DNA of 64,000 nucleotides from assembly GCA_030248195.1 (NCBI GenBank), contig JASAND010005608.1, positions 59,877 through 123,876 on the forward strand, given 5' to 3'. Both the position numbers and the translations under genes were made by a program. Positions 10,261 through 24,017 of the stretch are shown here, piece after piece. The DNA is from Trissonchulus latispiculum. Lineage: Eukaryota > Nematoda > Enoplea > Enoplida > Ironidae. The first letter of the stretch is position 1. Every line of letters begins with the position of its first letter. Below the pieces are notes generated by a model, which was given only the letters and a program-made list of their open reading frames with translations, was not told the DNA's origin and ran no database searches.

Positions 10261-10784
10261 AAAGCCAGTGGCAAAACGGCTGCTACTAGAACAGAACTGT
10301 ATACAATAGCTCCGCACACTGAAGTAAGTCTAAGCGCCACGCATGATTGTCGACATGTTGTTGTACTAAAATCGCTATACCGCGTTGTAATTGTGATTAT
10401 TATAACTAGATCCTCAATCCTAATATCAGTGAGTTTTCTTTCAGAGCTAAAGAATATGGTGGAATTGGTCAATTGCGTTTTTTGTATGTGCCTACCCTGA
10501 TCTATGCACAATGCCGGAACCCTACCTAAGCACAATAGAAAACAATAAAATACAAAAAACACAAATTTAAAATCGTCTTCGAATTGTTTTCTTCTTTGTC
10601 AGGCTTCACGATAACAGAAAACCCCATGGAGCCGACCTTAAAATCAGGCTAAGCTGCGTTGACCAACAGCGAACAATTCTGAAACGAAATCAAAAAGGTA
10701 CCGTATGAAGACAGGTTGCAGATGCAGTGAAAAACACGCAGATGTTAAAATCAAAAAACCAGTGTAGCGGAATACTCTTGACAG
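10261..10784. other. AT-rich spacer before the satellite
   Basis: I see no gene or repeat here. A minus-strand ORF at 10218-10562 lacks splice sites and family features, and I leave it out. Confidence 0.4.
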
Positions 10785-13700
10785 ACAACTAAACTTATAA
10801 CTTTAATTCTGGTAATTTTTGATTTTTTTGAAAAATTGGCAAAAATTTTCCAAAATCGATTTTGGGCCAACTTTGACTCCTCAAAACTCCAACAAAACTT
10901 TATCGGTCTAGCTCAAATTTTTATCGCACACAGTAGTTTAGTTTAAATTTTAGGTTGCACCGGTCGACCATGAGCGACAGGTGAAGTTGGCAAAAAATTA
11001 CAGTGTAAAAAAGTTCCAACTTCAAACATGAACTGGAGCAACAATTCTTGACCTAGAATTTTCGTTTATGCATGAAAACACAGCTCAGGATGTTGTTAGT
11101 AATTCCCACGAAAAACTAGACTTATAACTATAATTGTGATATTTTTTTGATTTTTTGAAAACTTGTACAGAACTGGCCAAAATCCAACTTTGACCCCCCA
11201 AAACTCCAACAAAACTTTATCGGTTTTGCTCAAATTTTTATCGCACACAGTTGGTGACATGGAAAATGCGCTGAAGGTAAAGAAAAAATTTTAGCCTGCA
11301 CCGGTCGACCATGAGCGACAGGTGAAGTTGGCAAAAAATTACAGTGTAAAAAAGTTCCAACTTCAAACATGAACTGGAGCAACAATTCTTGACCTAGAAT
11401 TTTCGTTTATGCATGAAAACACAGCTCAGGATGTTGTTAGTAATTCCCACGAAAAACTAGACTTATAACTTTAATTGTGATAATTTTTTGATTTTTTGAA
11501 AAATTGTCCAAAACTGGCCAAAGTCAACTTTGACCCCCCAAAACTCCAACAAAACTTTATCGGTTTTGCTCAAATTTTTATCGACAGCAGTTGGTGACAT
11601 GGAAAATGCGCGGAAGGTAAAGAAAAAATTTTAGCCTGCACCGGTCGACCATGAGCGACAGGTGAAGTTGGCAAAAAATTACAGTGTAAAAAAGTTCCAA
11701 CTTCAAACAAGAACTGGAGCAACAATTCTTGACCTAGAATTTTCGTTTATGCATGAAAACACAGCTCAGGATGTTGTTAGTAATTTCCATGAAAAACTAG
11801 ACTTATAACTTTAATTGTGATAATTTTTGATTTTTTGAAAAATTGTCCAAAACTGGCCAAAGTCCAACTTTGACCCCCCCAAAACTCCAACAAAACTTTA
11901 TCGGTTTTGCTCACATTTTTATCGACAGCAGTTGGTGACATGGAAAATGCGCGGAAGGTAAAGAAAAAATTTTAGCCTGCACCGGTCGACCATGAGCGAC
12001 AGGTGAAGTTGGCAAAAAAATTACAGTGTAAAAAAGTTCCAACTTCAATCATGAACTGGAGCAACAATTCTTGACCTAGAATTTTCGTTTATGCATGAAA
12101 ACACAGTTCAGGATGTTGTTAGTAATTCCCATGAACAACTAGACTTATAACTATAATTGTGATAATTTTTTGATTTTTTGAAAAATTGTCCAAAACTGGC
12201 CAAAGTCCAACTTTGACCCCCCAAAACTCCAACAAAACTTTATCGGTTTTGCTCAAATTTTTATCGCACACAGTTGGTGACATGGAAAATGCGCGGAAGG
12301 TAAAGAAAAAATTTTGGCATGCACCGGTCGACCATGAGTGACAGGTGAAGTTGGCAAAAAAATTACAGTGTAAAAAGTTCCAACTTCAAACATGAACTGG
12401 AGCAACAATTCTTGACCTAGAATTTTCGTTTATGCATGAAAACACAGCTCAGGATGTTGTTAGTAATTCCCATGAAAAACTAGACTTATAACTATAATTG
12501 TGATAATTTTTTGATTTTTTGAAAAATTGTCCAAAACTGGCCAAAATCCAACTTTGACCCCCCAAAACTCCAACAAAACTTTATCGGTTTTGCTCAAATT
12601 TTTATCGACAGCAGTTGGTGACATGGAAAATGCGCGGAAGGTAAAGAAAAAATTTTAGCCTGCACCGGTCGACCATGAGCGACAGGTGAAGTTGGCAAAA
12701 AAATTACAGTGTAAAAAAGTTCCAACTTCAATCATGAACTGGAGCAACAATTCTTGACCTAGAATTTTCGTTTATGCATGAAAACACAGCTCAGGATGTT
12801 GTTAGTAATTCCCATGAAAAACTAGACTTATAACTTTAATTGTGATAATTTTTTGATTTTTTGAAAAATTGTCCAAAACTGGCCAAAGTCCAACTTTGAC
12901 CCCCCAAAACTCCAACAAAACTTTATCGGTTTTGCTCAAATTTTTATCGACAGCAGTTGGTGACATGGAAAATGCGCGGAAGGTAAAGAAAAAATTTTAG
13001 CCTGCACCGGTCGACCATGAGCGACAGGTGAAGTTGGCAAAAAAATTACAGTGTAAAAAAGTTCCAACTTCAATCATGAACTGGAGCAACAATTCTTGAC
13101 CTAGAATTTTCGTTTATGCATGAAAACACAGTTCAGGATGTTGTTAGTAATTCCCATGAAAAACTAGACTTATAACTTTAATTGTGATAATTTTTTGATT
13201 TTTTGAAAAATTGTCCAAAACTGGCCACAATCCAACTTTGACCCCCAAAAACTCCAACAAAACTTTATCGGTTTTGCTCAAATTTTTATGGACAACAGTT
13301 GGTGACATGGAAAATGCGCGGAAGGTAAAGAAAAAATTTTAGCCTGCACCGGTCGACCATGAGCGACAGGTGAAGTTGGCAAAAAATTACAGTGTAAAAA
13401 AGTTCCAACTTCAATCACGAACTGGAGCAACAATTCTTGACCTAGAATTTTCGTTTATGCATGAAAACACAGCTCAGGATGTTGTTAGTAATTCCCATGA
13501 AAAACTAGACTTATAACTATAATTGTGATATTTTTTTATTTTTTGAAAACTTGTACAGAACTGGCCAAAATCCAACTTTGACCCCCCAAAACTCCAACAA
13601 AACTTTATCGGTTTTGCTCAAATTTTTATCGCACACAGTTGGTGACATGGAAAATGCGCGGAAGGTAAAGAAAAAATTTTGGCATGCACCGGTCGACCAT

Positions 13701-16700
13701 GAGTGACAGGTGAAGTTGGCAAAAAAATTACAGTGTAAAAAGTTCCAACTTCAAACATGAACTGGAGCAACAATTCTTGACCTAGAATTTTCGTTTATGC
13801 ATGAAAACACAGCTCAGGATGTTGTTAGTAATTCCCATGAAAAACTAGACTTATAACTATAATTGTGATAATTTTTTGATTTTTTGAAAACTTGTACAAA
13901 ACTGGCCAAAATCCAACTTTGACCCCCCAAAACTCCAACAAAACTTTATCGGTTTTGCTCAAATTTTTATCGCACACAGTTGGTGACATGGAAAATGCGC
14001 TGAAGGTAAAGAAAAAATTTTGGCCTGCACCGGTCGACCATGAGCGACAGGTGAAGTTGGCAAAAAATTACAGTGTAAAAAAGTTCCAACTTCAAACATG
14101 AACTGGAGCAACAATTCTTGACCTAGAATTTTCGTTTATGCATGAAAACACAGCTCAGGATGTTGTTAGTAATTCCCATGAAAAACTAGACTTATAACTT
14201 TAATTGTGATAATTTTTTGATTTTTTGAAAAATTGTCCAAAACTGGCCAAAGTCCAACTTTGACCCCCCAAAACTCCAACAAAACTTTATCGGTTTTGCT
14301 CAAATTTTTATCGACAGCAGTTGGTGACATGGAAAATGCGCGGAAGGTAAAGAAAAAATTTTAGCCTGCACCGGTCGACCATGAGCGACAGGTGAAGTTG
14401 GCAAAAAATTACAGTGTAAAAAAGTTCCAACTTCAAACATGAACTGGAGCAACAATTCTTGACCTAGAATTTTCGTTTATGCATGAAAACACAGCTCAGG
14501 ATGTTGTTAGTAATTCCCATGAAAAACTAGACTTATAACTTTAATTGTGATAATTTTTTGATTTTTTGAAAAATTGTCCAAAACTGGCCAAAGTCCAACT
14601 TTGACCCCCCAAAACTCCAACAAAACTTTATCGGTTTTGCTCAAATTTTTATCGCACACAGTTGGTGACATGGAAAATGCGCTGAAGGTAAAGAAAAAAT
14701 TTTGGCCTGCACCGGTCGACCATGAGCGACAGGTGAAGTTGGCAAAAAATTACAGTGTAAAAAAGTTCCAACTTCAAACATGAACTGGAGCAACAATTCT
14801 TGACCTAGAATTTTCGTTTATGCATGAAAACACAGCTCAGGATGTTGTTAGTAATTCCCATGAAAAACTAGACTTATAACTTTAATTGTGATAATTTTTT
14901 GATTTTTTGAAAAATTGTCCAAAACTGGCCAAAGTCCAACTTTGACCCCCCAAAACTCCAACAAAACTTTATCGGTTTTGCTCAAATTTTTATCGACAGC
15001 AGTTGGTGACATGGAAAATGCGCGGAAGGTAAAGAAAAAATTTTAGCCTGCACCGGTCGACCATGAGCGACAGGTGAAGTTGGCAAAAAATTACAGTGTA
15101 AAAAAGTTCCAACTTCAAACATGAACTGGAGCAACAATTCTTGACCTAGAATTTTCGTTTATGCATGAAAACACAGCTCAGGATGTTGTTAGTAATTCCC
15201 ATGAAAAACTAGACTTATAACTTTAATTGTGATAATTTTTTGATTTTTTGAAAAATTGTCCAAAACTGGCCAAAGTCCAACTTTGACCCCCCCAAAACTC
15301 CAACAAAACTTTATCGGTTTTGCTCAAATTTTTATCGACAGCAGTTGGTGACATGGAAAATGCGCGGAAGGTAAAGAAAAAATTTTAGCCTGCACCGGTC
15401 GACCATGAGCGACAGGTGAAGTTGGCAAAAAAATTACAGTGTAAAAAAGTTCCAACTTCAATCATGAACTGGAGCAACAATTCTTGACCTAGAATTTTCG
15501 TTTATGCATGAAAACACAGCTCAGGATGTTGTTAGTAATTCCCATGAAAAACTAGACTTATAACTATAATTGTGATAATTTTTTGATTTTTTGAAAACTT
15601 GTACAAAACTGGCCAAAATCCAACTTTGACCCCCCAAAACTCCAACAAAACTTTATCGGTTTTGCTCAAATTTTTATCGCACACAGTTGGTGACATGGAA
15701 AATGCGCTGAAGGTAAAGAAAAAATTTTGGCCTGCACCGGTCGACCATGAGCGACAGGTGAAGTTGGCAAAAAATTACAGTGTAAAAAAGTTCCAACTTC
15801 AAACATGAACTGGAGCAACAATTCTTGACCTAGAATTTTCGTTTATGCATGAAAACACAGCTCAGGATGTTGTTAGTAATTCCCATGAAAAACTAGACTT
15901 ATAACTTTAATTGTGATAATTTTTTGATTTTTTGAAAAATTGTCCAAAACTGGCCAAAGTCCAACTTTGACCCCCCAAAACTCCAACAAAACTTTATCGG
16001 TTTTGCTCAAATTTTTATCGACAGCAGTTGGTGACATGGAAAATGCGCGGAAGGTAAAGAAAAAATTTTAGCCTGCACCGGTCGACCATGAGCGACAGGT
16101 GAAGTTGGCAAAAAAATTACAGTGTAAAAAAGTTCCAACTTCAAACATGAACTGGAGCAACAATTCTTGACCTAGAATTTTCGTTTATGCATGAAAACAC
16201 AGCTCAGGATGTTGTTAGTAATTCCCATGAAAAACTAGACTTATAACTATAATTGTGATAATTTTTTGATTTTTTGAAAAATTGTCCAAAACTGGCCAAA
16301 GTCAACTTTGACCCCCAAAACTCCAACAAAACTTTATCGGTTTTGCTCAAATTTTTATCGACAGCAGTTGGTGACATGGAAAATGCGCGGAAGGTAAAGA
16401 AAAAATTTTAGCCTGCACCGGTCGACCATGAGCGACAGGTGAAGTTGGCAAAAAATTACAGTGTAAAAAAGTTCCAACTTCAAACATGAACTGGAGCAAC
16501 AATTCTTGACCTAGAATTTTCGTTTATGCATGAAAACACAGCTCAGGATGTTGTTAGTAATTCCCATGAAAAACTAGACTTATAACTTTAATTGTGATAA
16601 TTTTTTGATTTTTTGAAAAATTGTCCAAAACTGGCCAAAGTCCAACTTTGACCCCCCAAAACTCCAACAAAACTTTATCGGTTTTGCTCAAATTTTTATC

Positions 16701-19700
16701 GACAGCAGTTGGTGACATGGAAAATGCGCGGAAGGTAAAGAAAAAATTTTAGCCTGCACCGGTCGACCATGAGCGACAGGTGAAGTTGGCAAAAAAATTA
16801 CAGTGTAAAAAAGTTCCAACTTCAATCATGAACTGGAGCAACAATTCTTGACCTAGAATTTTCGTTTATGCATGAAAACACAGTTCAGGATGTTGTTAGT
16901 AATTCCCATGAACAACTAGACTTATAACTATAATTGTGATAATTTTTTGATTTTTTGAAAAATTGTCCAAAACTGGCCAAAAAGTTTGACCCCCCAAAAC
17001 TCCAACAAAACTTTATCGGTTTTGCTCAAATTTTTATCGACAGCAGTTGGTGACATGGAAAATGCGCGGAAGGTAAAGAAAAAATTTTAGCCTGCACCGG
17101 TCGACCATGAGCGACAGGTGAAGTTGGCAAAAAAATTACAGTGTAAAAAAGTTCCAACTTCAATCATGAACTGGAGCAACAATTCTTGACCTAGAATTTT
17201 CGTTTATGCATGAAAACACAGCTCAGGATGTTGTTAGTAATTCCCATGAAAAACTAGACTTATAACTATAATTGTGATAATTTTTTGATTTTTTGAAAAC
17301 TTGTACAGAACTGGCCAAAATCCAACTTTGACCCCCCCAAAACTCCTACAAAACTTTATCGGTTTTGCTCAAATTTTTATCGCACACAGTTGGTGACATG
17401 GAAAATGCGCTGAAGGTAAAGAAAAAATTTTGGCCTGCATCGGTCGACCATGAGCGACAGGTGAAGTTGGCAAAAAATTACAGTGTAAAAAAGTTCCAAC
17501 TTCAAACATGAACTGGAGCAACAATTCTTGACCTAGAATTTTCGTTTATGCATGAAAACACAGCTCAGGATGTTGTTAGTAATTCCCATGAAAAACTAGA
17601 CTTATAACTTTAATTGTGATAATTTTTTGATTTTTTGAAAAATTGTCCAAAACTGGCCAAAGTCCAACTTTGACCCCCCCAAAACTCCAACAAAACTTTA
17701 TCGGTTTTGCTCAAATTTTTATCGACAGCAGTTGGTGACATGGGAAATGCGCGGAAGGTAAAGAAAAGTTTTAGCCTGCACCGGTCGACCATGAGCGACA
17801 GGTGAAGTTGGCAAAAAATTACAGTGTAAAAAAGTTCCAACTTCAATCATGAACTGGAGCAACAATTCTTGACCTAGAATTTTCGTTTATGCATGAAAAC
17901 ACAGCTCAGGATGTTGTTAGTAATTCCCATGAAAAACTAGACTTATAACTATAATTGTGATAATTTTTTGATTTTTTGAAAACTTGTACAAAACTGGCCA
18001 AAATCCAACTTTGACCCCCCAAAACTCCAACAAAACTTTATCGGTTTTGCTCAAATTTTTATCGCACACAGTTGGTGACATGGAAAATGCGCGGAAGGTA
18101 AAGAAAAAATTTTGGCCTTCACCGGTCGACCATGAGCGACAGGTGGTTGGCAAAAAATTACAGTGTAAAAAAGTTCCAACTTTAAACATGAACTGGAGCA
18201 ACAATTCTTGACCTAGAATTTTCGTTTATGCATGAAAACACAGCTCAGGATGTTGTTAGTAATTCCCATGAAAATCCAGACTTATAACTATAATTGTGAT
18301 AATTTTTTTATTTTTTGAAAACTTGTACAGAACTGGCCAAAATCCATTTTTGACCCCCCAAAACTCCAACAAAACTTTATCGGTTTTGCTCAATTTTTTC
18401 CCAAAACTCCAACAAAACTTTATCGGTTTTGCTCAAATTTTTATCGCACACAGTTGGTGACATGGAAAATGCGCGGAAGGTAAAGAAAAAATTTTGGCCT
18501 GCACCGGTCGACCATGAGCGACAGGTGAAGTTGGCAAAAAATTACAGTGTAAAAAAGTTCCAACTTCAATCATGAACTGGAGCAACAATTCTTGACCTAG
18601 AATTTTCGATTATGCATGAAAACACAGTTCAGGATGTTGTTAGTAATTCCCATGAACAACTAGACTTATAACTATAATTGTGATAATTTTTTGATTTTTT
18701 GAAAAATTGTCCAAAACTGGCAAAAAAACTTTGACCCCCCAAAACTCCAACAAAACTTTATCGGTTTTGCTCAAATTTTTATCGACAGCAGTTGGTGACA
18801 TGGAAAATGCGCGGAAGGTAAAGAAAAAATTTTAGCCTGCACCGGTCGACCATGAGCGACAGGTGAAGTTGGCAAAAAAATTACAGTGTAAAAAAGTTCC
18901 AACTTCAATCATGAACTGGAGCAACAATTCTTGACCTAGAATTTTCGTTTATGCATGAAAACACAGTTCAGGATGTTGTTAGTAATTCCCATGAACAACT
19001 AGACTTATAACTATAATTGTGATAATTTTTTGATTTTTTGAAAAATTGTCCAAAACTGGCCAAAGTCCAACTTTGACCCCCCCAAAACTCCAACAAAACT
19101 TTATCGGTTTTGCTCAAATTTTTATCGCACACAGTTGGTGACATGGAAAATGCGCTGAAGGTAAAGAAAAAATTTTGGCCTGCACCGGTCGACCATGAGC
19201 GACAGGTGAAGTTGGCAAAAAATTACAGTGTAAAAAAGTTCCAACTTCAAACATGAACTGGAGCAACAATTCTTGACCTAGAATTTTCGTTTATGCATGA
19301 AAACACAGCTCAGGATGTTGTTAGTAATTCCCATGAAAAACTAGACTTATAACTTTAATTGTGATAATTTTTTGATTTTTTGAAAAATTGTCCAAAACTG
19401 GCCAAAAACTATGACCCCCAAAACTCCAACAAAACTTTATCGGTTTTGCTCAAATTTTTATCGACAACAGTTCGTGACATGGAAAATGCGCGGAAGGTAA
19501 AGAAAAAATTTTAGCCTGCACCGGTCGACCATGAGCGACAGGTGAAGTTGGCAAAAAATTACAGTGTAAAAAAGTTCCAACTTCAATCATGAACTGGAGC
19601 AACAATTCTTGACCTAGAATTTTCGTTTATGCATGAAAACACAGCTCAGGATATTGTTAGTAATTCCCATGAACAATTAGACTTATAACTATAATTGTGA

Positions 19701-22140
19701 TAATTTTTTGATTTTTTGAAAAATTGTCCAAAACTGGCCAAAAACTTTGACCCCCCAAAACTCCAACAAAACTTTATCGGTTTTGCTCAAATTTTTATCG
19801 CACACAGTTGGTGACATGGAAAATGCGCGGAAGGCAAAGAAAAAATTTTGGCCTGCACCGGTCGACCATGAGCGACAGGTGAAGTTGGCAAAAAATTACA
19901 GTGTAAAAAAGTTCCAACTTCAAACATGAACTGGAGCAACAATTCTTGACCTAGAATTTTCGTTTATGCATGAAAACACAGCTCAGCATGTTGTTAGTAA
20001 TTCCCATGAAAAACTAGACTTATAACTTTAATTGTGATAATTTTTTGATTTTTTGAAAAATTGTCCAAAACTGGCCAAAAACTATGACCCCCCAAAACTC
20101 CAACAAAACTTTATCGGTTTTGCTCAAATTTTTATCGACAACAGTTCGTGACATGGAAAATGCGCGGAAGGTAAAGAAAAAATTTTAGACTGCACGGTTC
20201 GACCATGAGCGACAGGTGAAGTTGGCAAAAAAAATTACAGTGTAAAAAAGTTCCAACTTCAATCATGAACTGGAGCAACAATTCTTGACCTAGAATTTTC
20301 GTTTATGCATGAAAACACAGCTCAGGATATTGTTAGTAATTCCCATGAACAATTAGACTTATAACTATAATTGTGATAATTTTTTGATTTTTTGAAAAAT
20401 TGTCCAAAACTGGCCAAAAACTTTGACCCCCCAAAACTCCAACAAAACTTTATCGGTTTTGCTCAAATTTTTATCGCACACAGTTGGTGACATGGAAAAT
20501 GCGCGGAAGGCAAAGAAAAAATTTTGGCCTGCACCGGTCGACCATGAGCGACAGGTGAAGTTGGCAAAAAATTACAGTGTAAAAAAGTTCCAACTTCAAA
20601 CATGAACTGGAGCAACAATTCTTGACCTAGAATTTTCGTTTATGCATGAAAACACAGCTCAGGATGTTGTTAGTAATTCCCATGAAAAACTAGACTTATA
20701 ACTTTAATTGTGATAATTTTTTGATTTTTTGAAAAATTGTCCAAAACTGGCCAAAGTCCAACTTTGACCCCCCAAAACTCCAACAAAACTTTATCGGTTT
20801 TGCTCAAATTTTTATCGACAGCAGTTGGTGACATGGGAAATGCGCGGAAGGTAAAGAAAAGTTTTAGCCTGCACCGGTCGACCATGAGCGACAGGTGAAG
20901 TTGGCAAAAAATTACAGTGTAAAAAAGTTCCAACTTCAATCATGAACTGGAGCAACAATTCTTGACCTAGAATTTTCGATTATGCATGAAAACACAGCTC
21001 AGGATGTTGTTAGTAATTCCCATGAAAAACTAGACTTATAACTATAATTGTGATAATTTTTTTATTTTTTGAAAACTTGTACAGAACTGGCCAAAATCCA
21101 TTTTTGACCCCCCAAAACTCGAACAAAACTTTATCGGTTTTGCTCAAATTTTTATCGCACACAGTTGGTGACATGGAAAATGCGCGGAAGGTAAAGAAAA
21201 AATTTTGGCCTGCACCGGTCGACCATGAGCGACAGGTGAAGTTGGCAAAGAAATTACAGTGTAAAAAAAGTTCCAACTTTAAACATGAACTGGAGCAACA
21301 ATTCTTGACCTAGAATTTTCGTTTATGCATGAAAACACAGCTCAGGATGTTGTTAGTAATTCCCATGAACAATTAGACTTATAACTATAATTGTGATAAT
21401 TTTTTGATTTTTTGAAAAATTGTCCAAAACTGGCCAAAAACTTTGACCCCCCAAAACTCCAACAAAACTTTATCGGTTTTGCTCAAATTTTTATCGACAA
21501 CAGTTGGTGACATGGAAAATGCGCGGAAGGTAAAGAAAAAATTTTAGCCTGCACCGGTCGACCATGAGCGACAGGTGAAGTTGGCAAAAAATTACAGTGT
21601 AAAAAAGTTCCAACTTCAATCATGAACTGGAGCAACAATTCTTGACCTAGAATTTTCGTTTATGCATGAAAACACAGCTCAGGATGTTGTTAGTAATTCC
21701 CATGAAAAACTAGACTTATAACTATAATTGTGATAATTTTTTGATTTTTTGAAAACTTGTACAGAACTGGCCAAAATCCAACTTTGACCCCCCCCCCCAA
21801 AACTCCTACAAAACTTTATCGGTTTTGCTCAAATTTTTATCGCACACAGTTGGTGACATGGAAAATGCGCGGAAGGCAAAGAAAAAATTTTGGCCTGCAC
21901 CGGTCGACCATGAGCGACAGGTGAAGTTGGCAAAGAAATTACCGTGTAAAAAAGTTCCAACTTCAATCATGAACTGGAGCAACAATTCTTGACCTAGAAT
22001 TTTCGTTTATGCATGAAAACACAGTTCAGGAGTTGTTACTAATTCCCATGAACAACTAGACTTATAACTATAATTGTGATAATTTTTTGATTTTTTGAAA
22101 AATTGTCCAAAACTGGCCAAAAACTTTGACCCCCAAAACT
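10785..22140 (+). repeat. Satellite array, ~341-bp monomer, about 33 copies
   Basis: Head-to-tail monomers contain constant blocks: GAACTGGAGCAACAATTCTT, CACCGGTCGACCATGAGCGA, and CCAACAAAACTTTATCGG. Successive copies of one anchor fall at 11041, 11382, 11722, 12064 and 12405, giving a period of 340-342 bp. Variants mix in an ordered way (TTTTAGCCTGC versus TTTTGGCCTGC; CGACAGCAG versus CGCACACAG; ATTGTCC versus CTTGTAC). Near-identical two- and three-monomer blocks recur, which indicates higher-order repeats. The first monomer at 10785 is the most diverged. The array lies in the inferred third intron of gene A. Short ORFs inside it follow the period and are not evidence of genes. Confidence 0.97.
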
Positions 22141-22485
22141 CAAAAATGTTGACGAAAGATTCTGCGAGAGGTTATTTCTCGAACGAGTTGGTTAATGAAC
22201 TTATTTGCAAAATATGCTCAAGCTTAAGGTCCACAAATGTAGTTAAATTTGCTAAAATTGCCATTTTTTCTTGAAATTTCGCCAATTTGTCAATTTCGCC
22301 AACGCTCACTCTCTCCGTGAAATGTACCGTACATAATGTACAAAGATCCGAAAAACCTAAGAATTCCCCTCAGCCTACAAAATTTACACAAAAAAGAACC
22401 AGAATTTTGGCATTTTAAAACTTTAGGTTCATACCCCCCTTCAACTTTTTCTGCAGGGAGTATACTATATATAGTATATAGTATA
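22141..22485 (+). repeat. Non-satellite insert, first copy of 966-bp duplication
   Basis: This 345-bp segment (from AAAAATGTTGACGAAAG to CTGCAGGGAGTATACT) interrupts the satellite and recurs at 23,102-23,431, offset by 966 bp. This copy ends in an extra TATAGTATATAGTATAG run before the satellite resumes. Confidence 0.92.
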
Positions 22486-23107
22486 GGAAAATGCGCGGAA
22501 GGTAAAGAAAAACTTTTAGCCTGCACGGTTCGACCATGAGCGACAGGTGAAGTTCGCAAAAAAAATTACAGTGTAAAAAAAGTTCCAACTTCAATCATGA
22601 ACTGGAGCAACAATTCTTGACCTAGAATTTTCGTTTATGCATGAAAACACAGTTCAGGATGTTGTTAGTAATTCCCATGAACAACTAGACTTATAACTAT
22701 AATTGTGATAATTTTTTGATTTTTTGAAAAATTGTCCAAAACTGGCCAAAAACTTTGACCCCCCCAAAACTCCAACAAAACTTTATCGGTTTTGCTCAAA
22801 TTTTTATCGACAACAGTTGGTGACATGGAAAATGCGCGGAAGGTAAAGAAAAAATTTTAGCCTGCACCGGTCGACCATGAGCGACAGGTGAAGTTGGCAA
22901 AAAATTACAGTGTAAAAAAGTTCCAACTTCAATCATGAACTGGAGCAACAATTCTTGACCTAGAATTTTCGTTTATGCATGAAAACACAGTTCAGGAATT
23001 GTTACTAATTCCCATGAACAACTAGACTTATAACTATAATTGTGATAATTTTTTGATTTTTTGAAAAATTGTCCAAAACTGGCCAAAACCTTTGACCCCC
23101 TAAACTC
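22486..23107 (+). repeat. Second satellite block, ~1.8 monomers
   Basis: It restarts mid-monomer at GGAAAATGCGCGGAAGG and ends at the same monomer position as the first block, right before the second non-satellite copy. Confidence 0.93.
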
Positions 23108-23431
23108 AAAAATGTTGACGAAAGATTCTGCGAGAGGTTATTTCTCGAACGAGTTGGTTAATGAACTTATTTGCAAAATATGCTCAAGCTTAAGGTCCAC
23201 AAATGTAGCTAATTTGCTAAAATTGCCATTTTTTCTTGAAATTTCGCCAATTTGTCAATTTCGCCAACGCTCACTCTCTCCGTGAAATGTACCGTACATA
23301 ATGTACAAAGATCCGAAAAACCTAAGAATTCCCCTCAGCCTACAAAATTTACACAAAAAAGAACCAGAATTTTGGCATTTTAAAACTTTAGGTTCATACC
23401 CCCTTCAACTTTTTCTGCAGGGAGTATACTG
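23102..23431 (+). repeat. Non-satellite insert, second copy; right edge of the array
   Basis: It is nearly identical to 22,141-22,470, with small indels such as TAGTTAAATTTGC versus TAGCTAATTTGC. It ends 8 bp before the gene A donor at 23,439, so repeat DNA reaches almost to the splice site. Confidence 0.92.
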
Positions 23432-23439
23432 CAATTTAC

Positions 23440-23569
23440 CTGCGTTAGCGCCTGAATACTGGTATCAAGCTGGTGAGAGGCCACCTGGATAATGACCGTA
23501 TCCAGCGTAGTAGACGCTTCCATGACTGTACTGGCCGTCAGAGACTTTCGGCGAGAATAGGCACTGGAT
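23440..23569 (-). CDS. Gene A, exon upstream of the satellite-bearing intron
   Basis: The acceptor TTTTTTTAG precedes 23569 and the donor GTAAAT follows CAG at 23440. In the frame that enters with two bases from the previous exon and leaves in phase 0 it gives 43 residues. These include an amphipathic run (VMEASTTLDTVIIQVASHQL) that continues well into the helical exon at 7765. The alternative frame ends in TGA at 23467-23465 with a Tyr/Gly-rich peptide and would make this a last exon. I prefer the first reading because both splice sites and all phases fit. The intron to 7765 would then be about 15.7 kb. Confidence 0.55.
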
Positions 23570-23861
23570 CTAAAAAAATTAATTCAATAAATTAAACAGT
23601 AATAATGTTACCAGAATGCTAATTAAACTGATAAATACAAAACCATTAAAAATTCATTCAGAGCAAAACAAAATAGGATAGCAGCAGAGCTTTCCAACAG
23701 AGCAAGAATACATACGTATACTGAATTACAATAATTGGATACTAAAAAGTCAACAAGTTTCTACAGTTAATGTTTAAAAAACAAAGAAATCCCCCTCGAA
23801 AGAATAGCCCCGATTTGATTTTCAATTTTAAAAACTTTAAATTAACATTAAAATTATTAAC

Positions 23862-24017
23862 TGGGGCTGGTAGCGTAGTACAGGTTGCCGGATCAGGTCC
23901 AGCACTTCACTATGATCGTGGAGGACGGGCATTTCATAGTCTTCCGGTTTGATGGGATTTTCCCCGATATAGTCATAGTCCAACTGGAACATGCCCTTAG
24001 GGCGTTTGGATTCTGGT
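23862..24017 (-). CDS. Gene A, first visible exon
   Basis: The acceptor CTGCAG precedes 24017. The open frame reads PESKRPKGMFQLDYDYIGEN followed by PIKPEDYEMPVLHDHSEVLD. The donor GTTAAT after CCA at 23862 is weak. It leaves phase 2, exactly what the next exon at 23569 needs. The frame closes shortly after the donor. The product is unrecognised, and upstream exons were not found. An alternative donor, GTACTA after 23882, would join the next exon in another frame. Confidence 0.5.

Noticed and set aside
10785..22140. Could the regular array be a CRISPR or a gene cluster?
   Set aside because: The 341-bp units have no unique spacers, and frames inside follow the period with stops switching by single bases. 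It is a satellite.
23465..23569. Alternative last-exon reading ending VYYAGYGHYPGGLSPA and stop
   Set aside because: Plausible peptide, but the other frame has a proper donor and fits phases with exons on both sides; kept as the main uncertainty of gene A.
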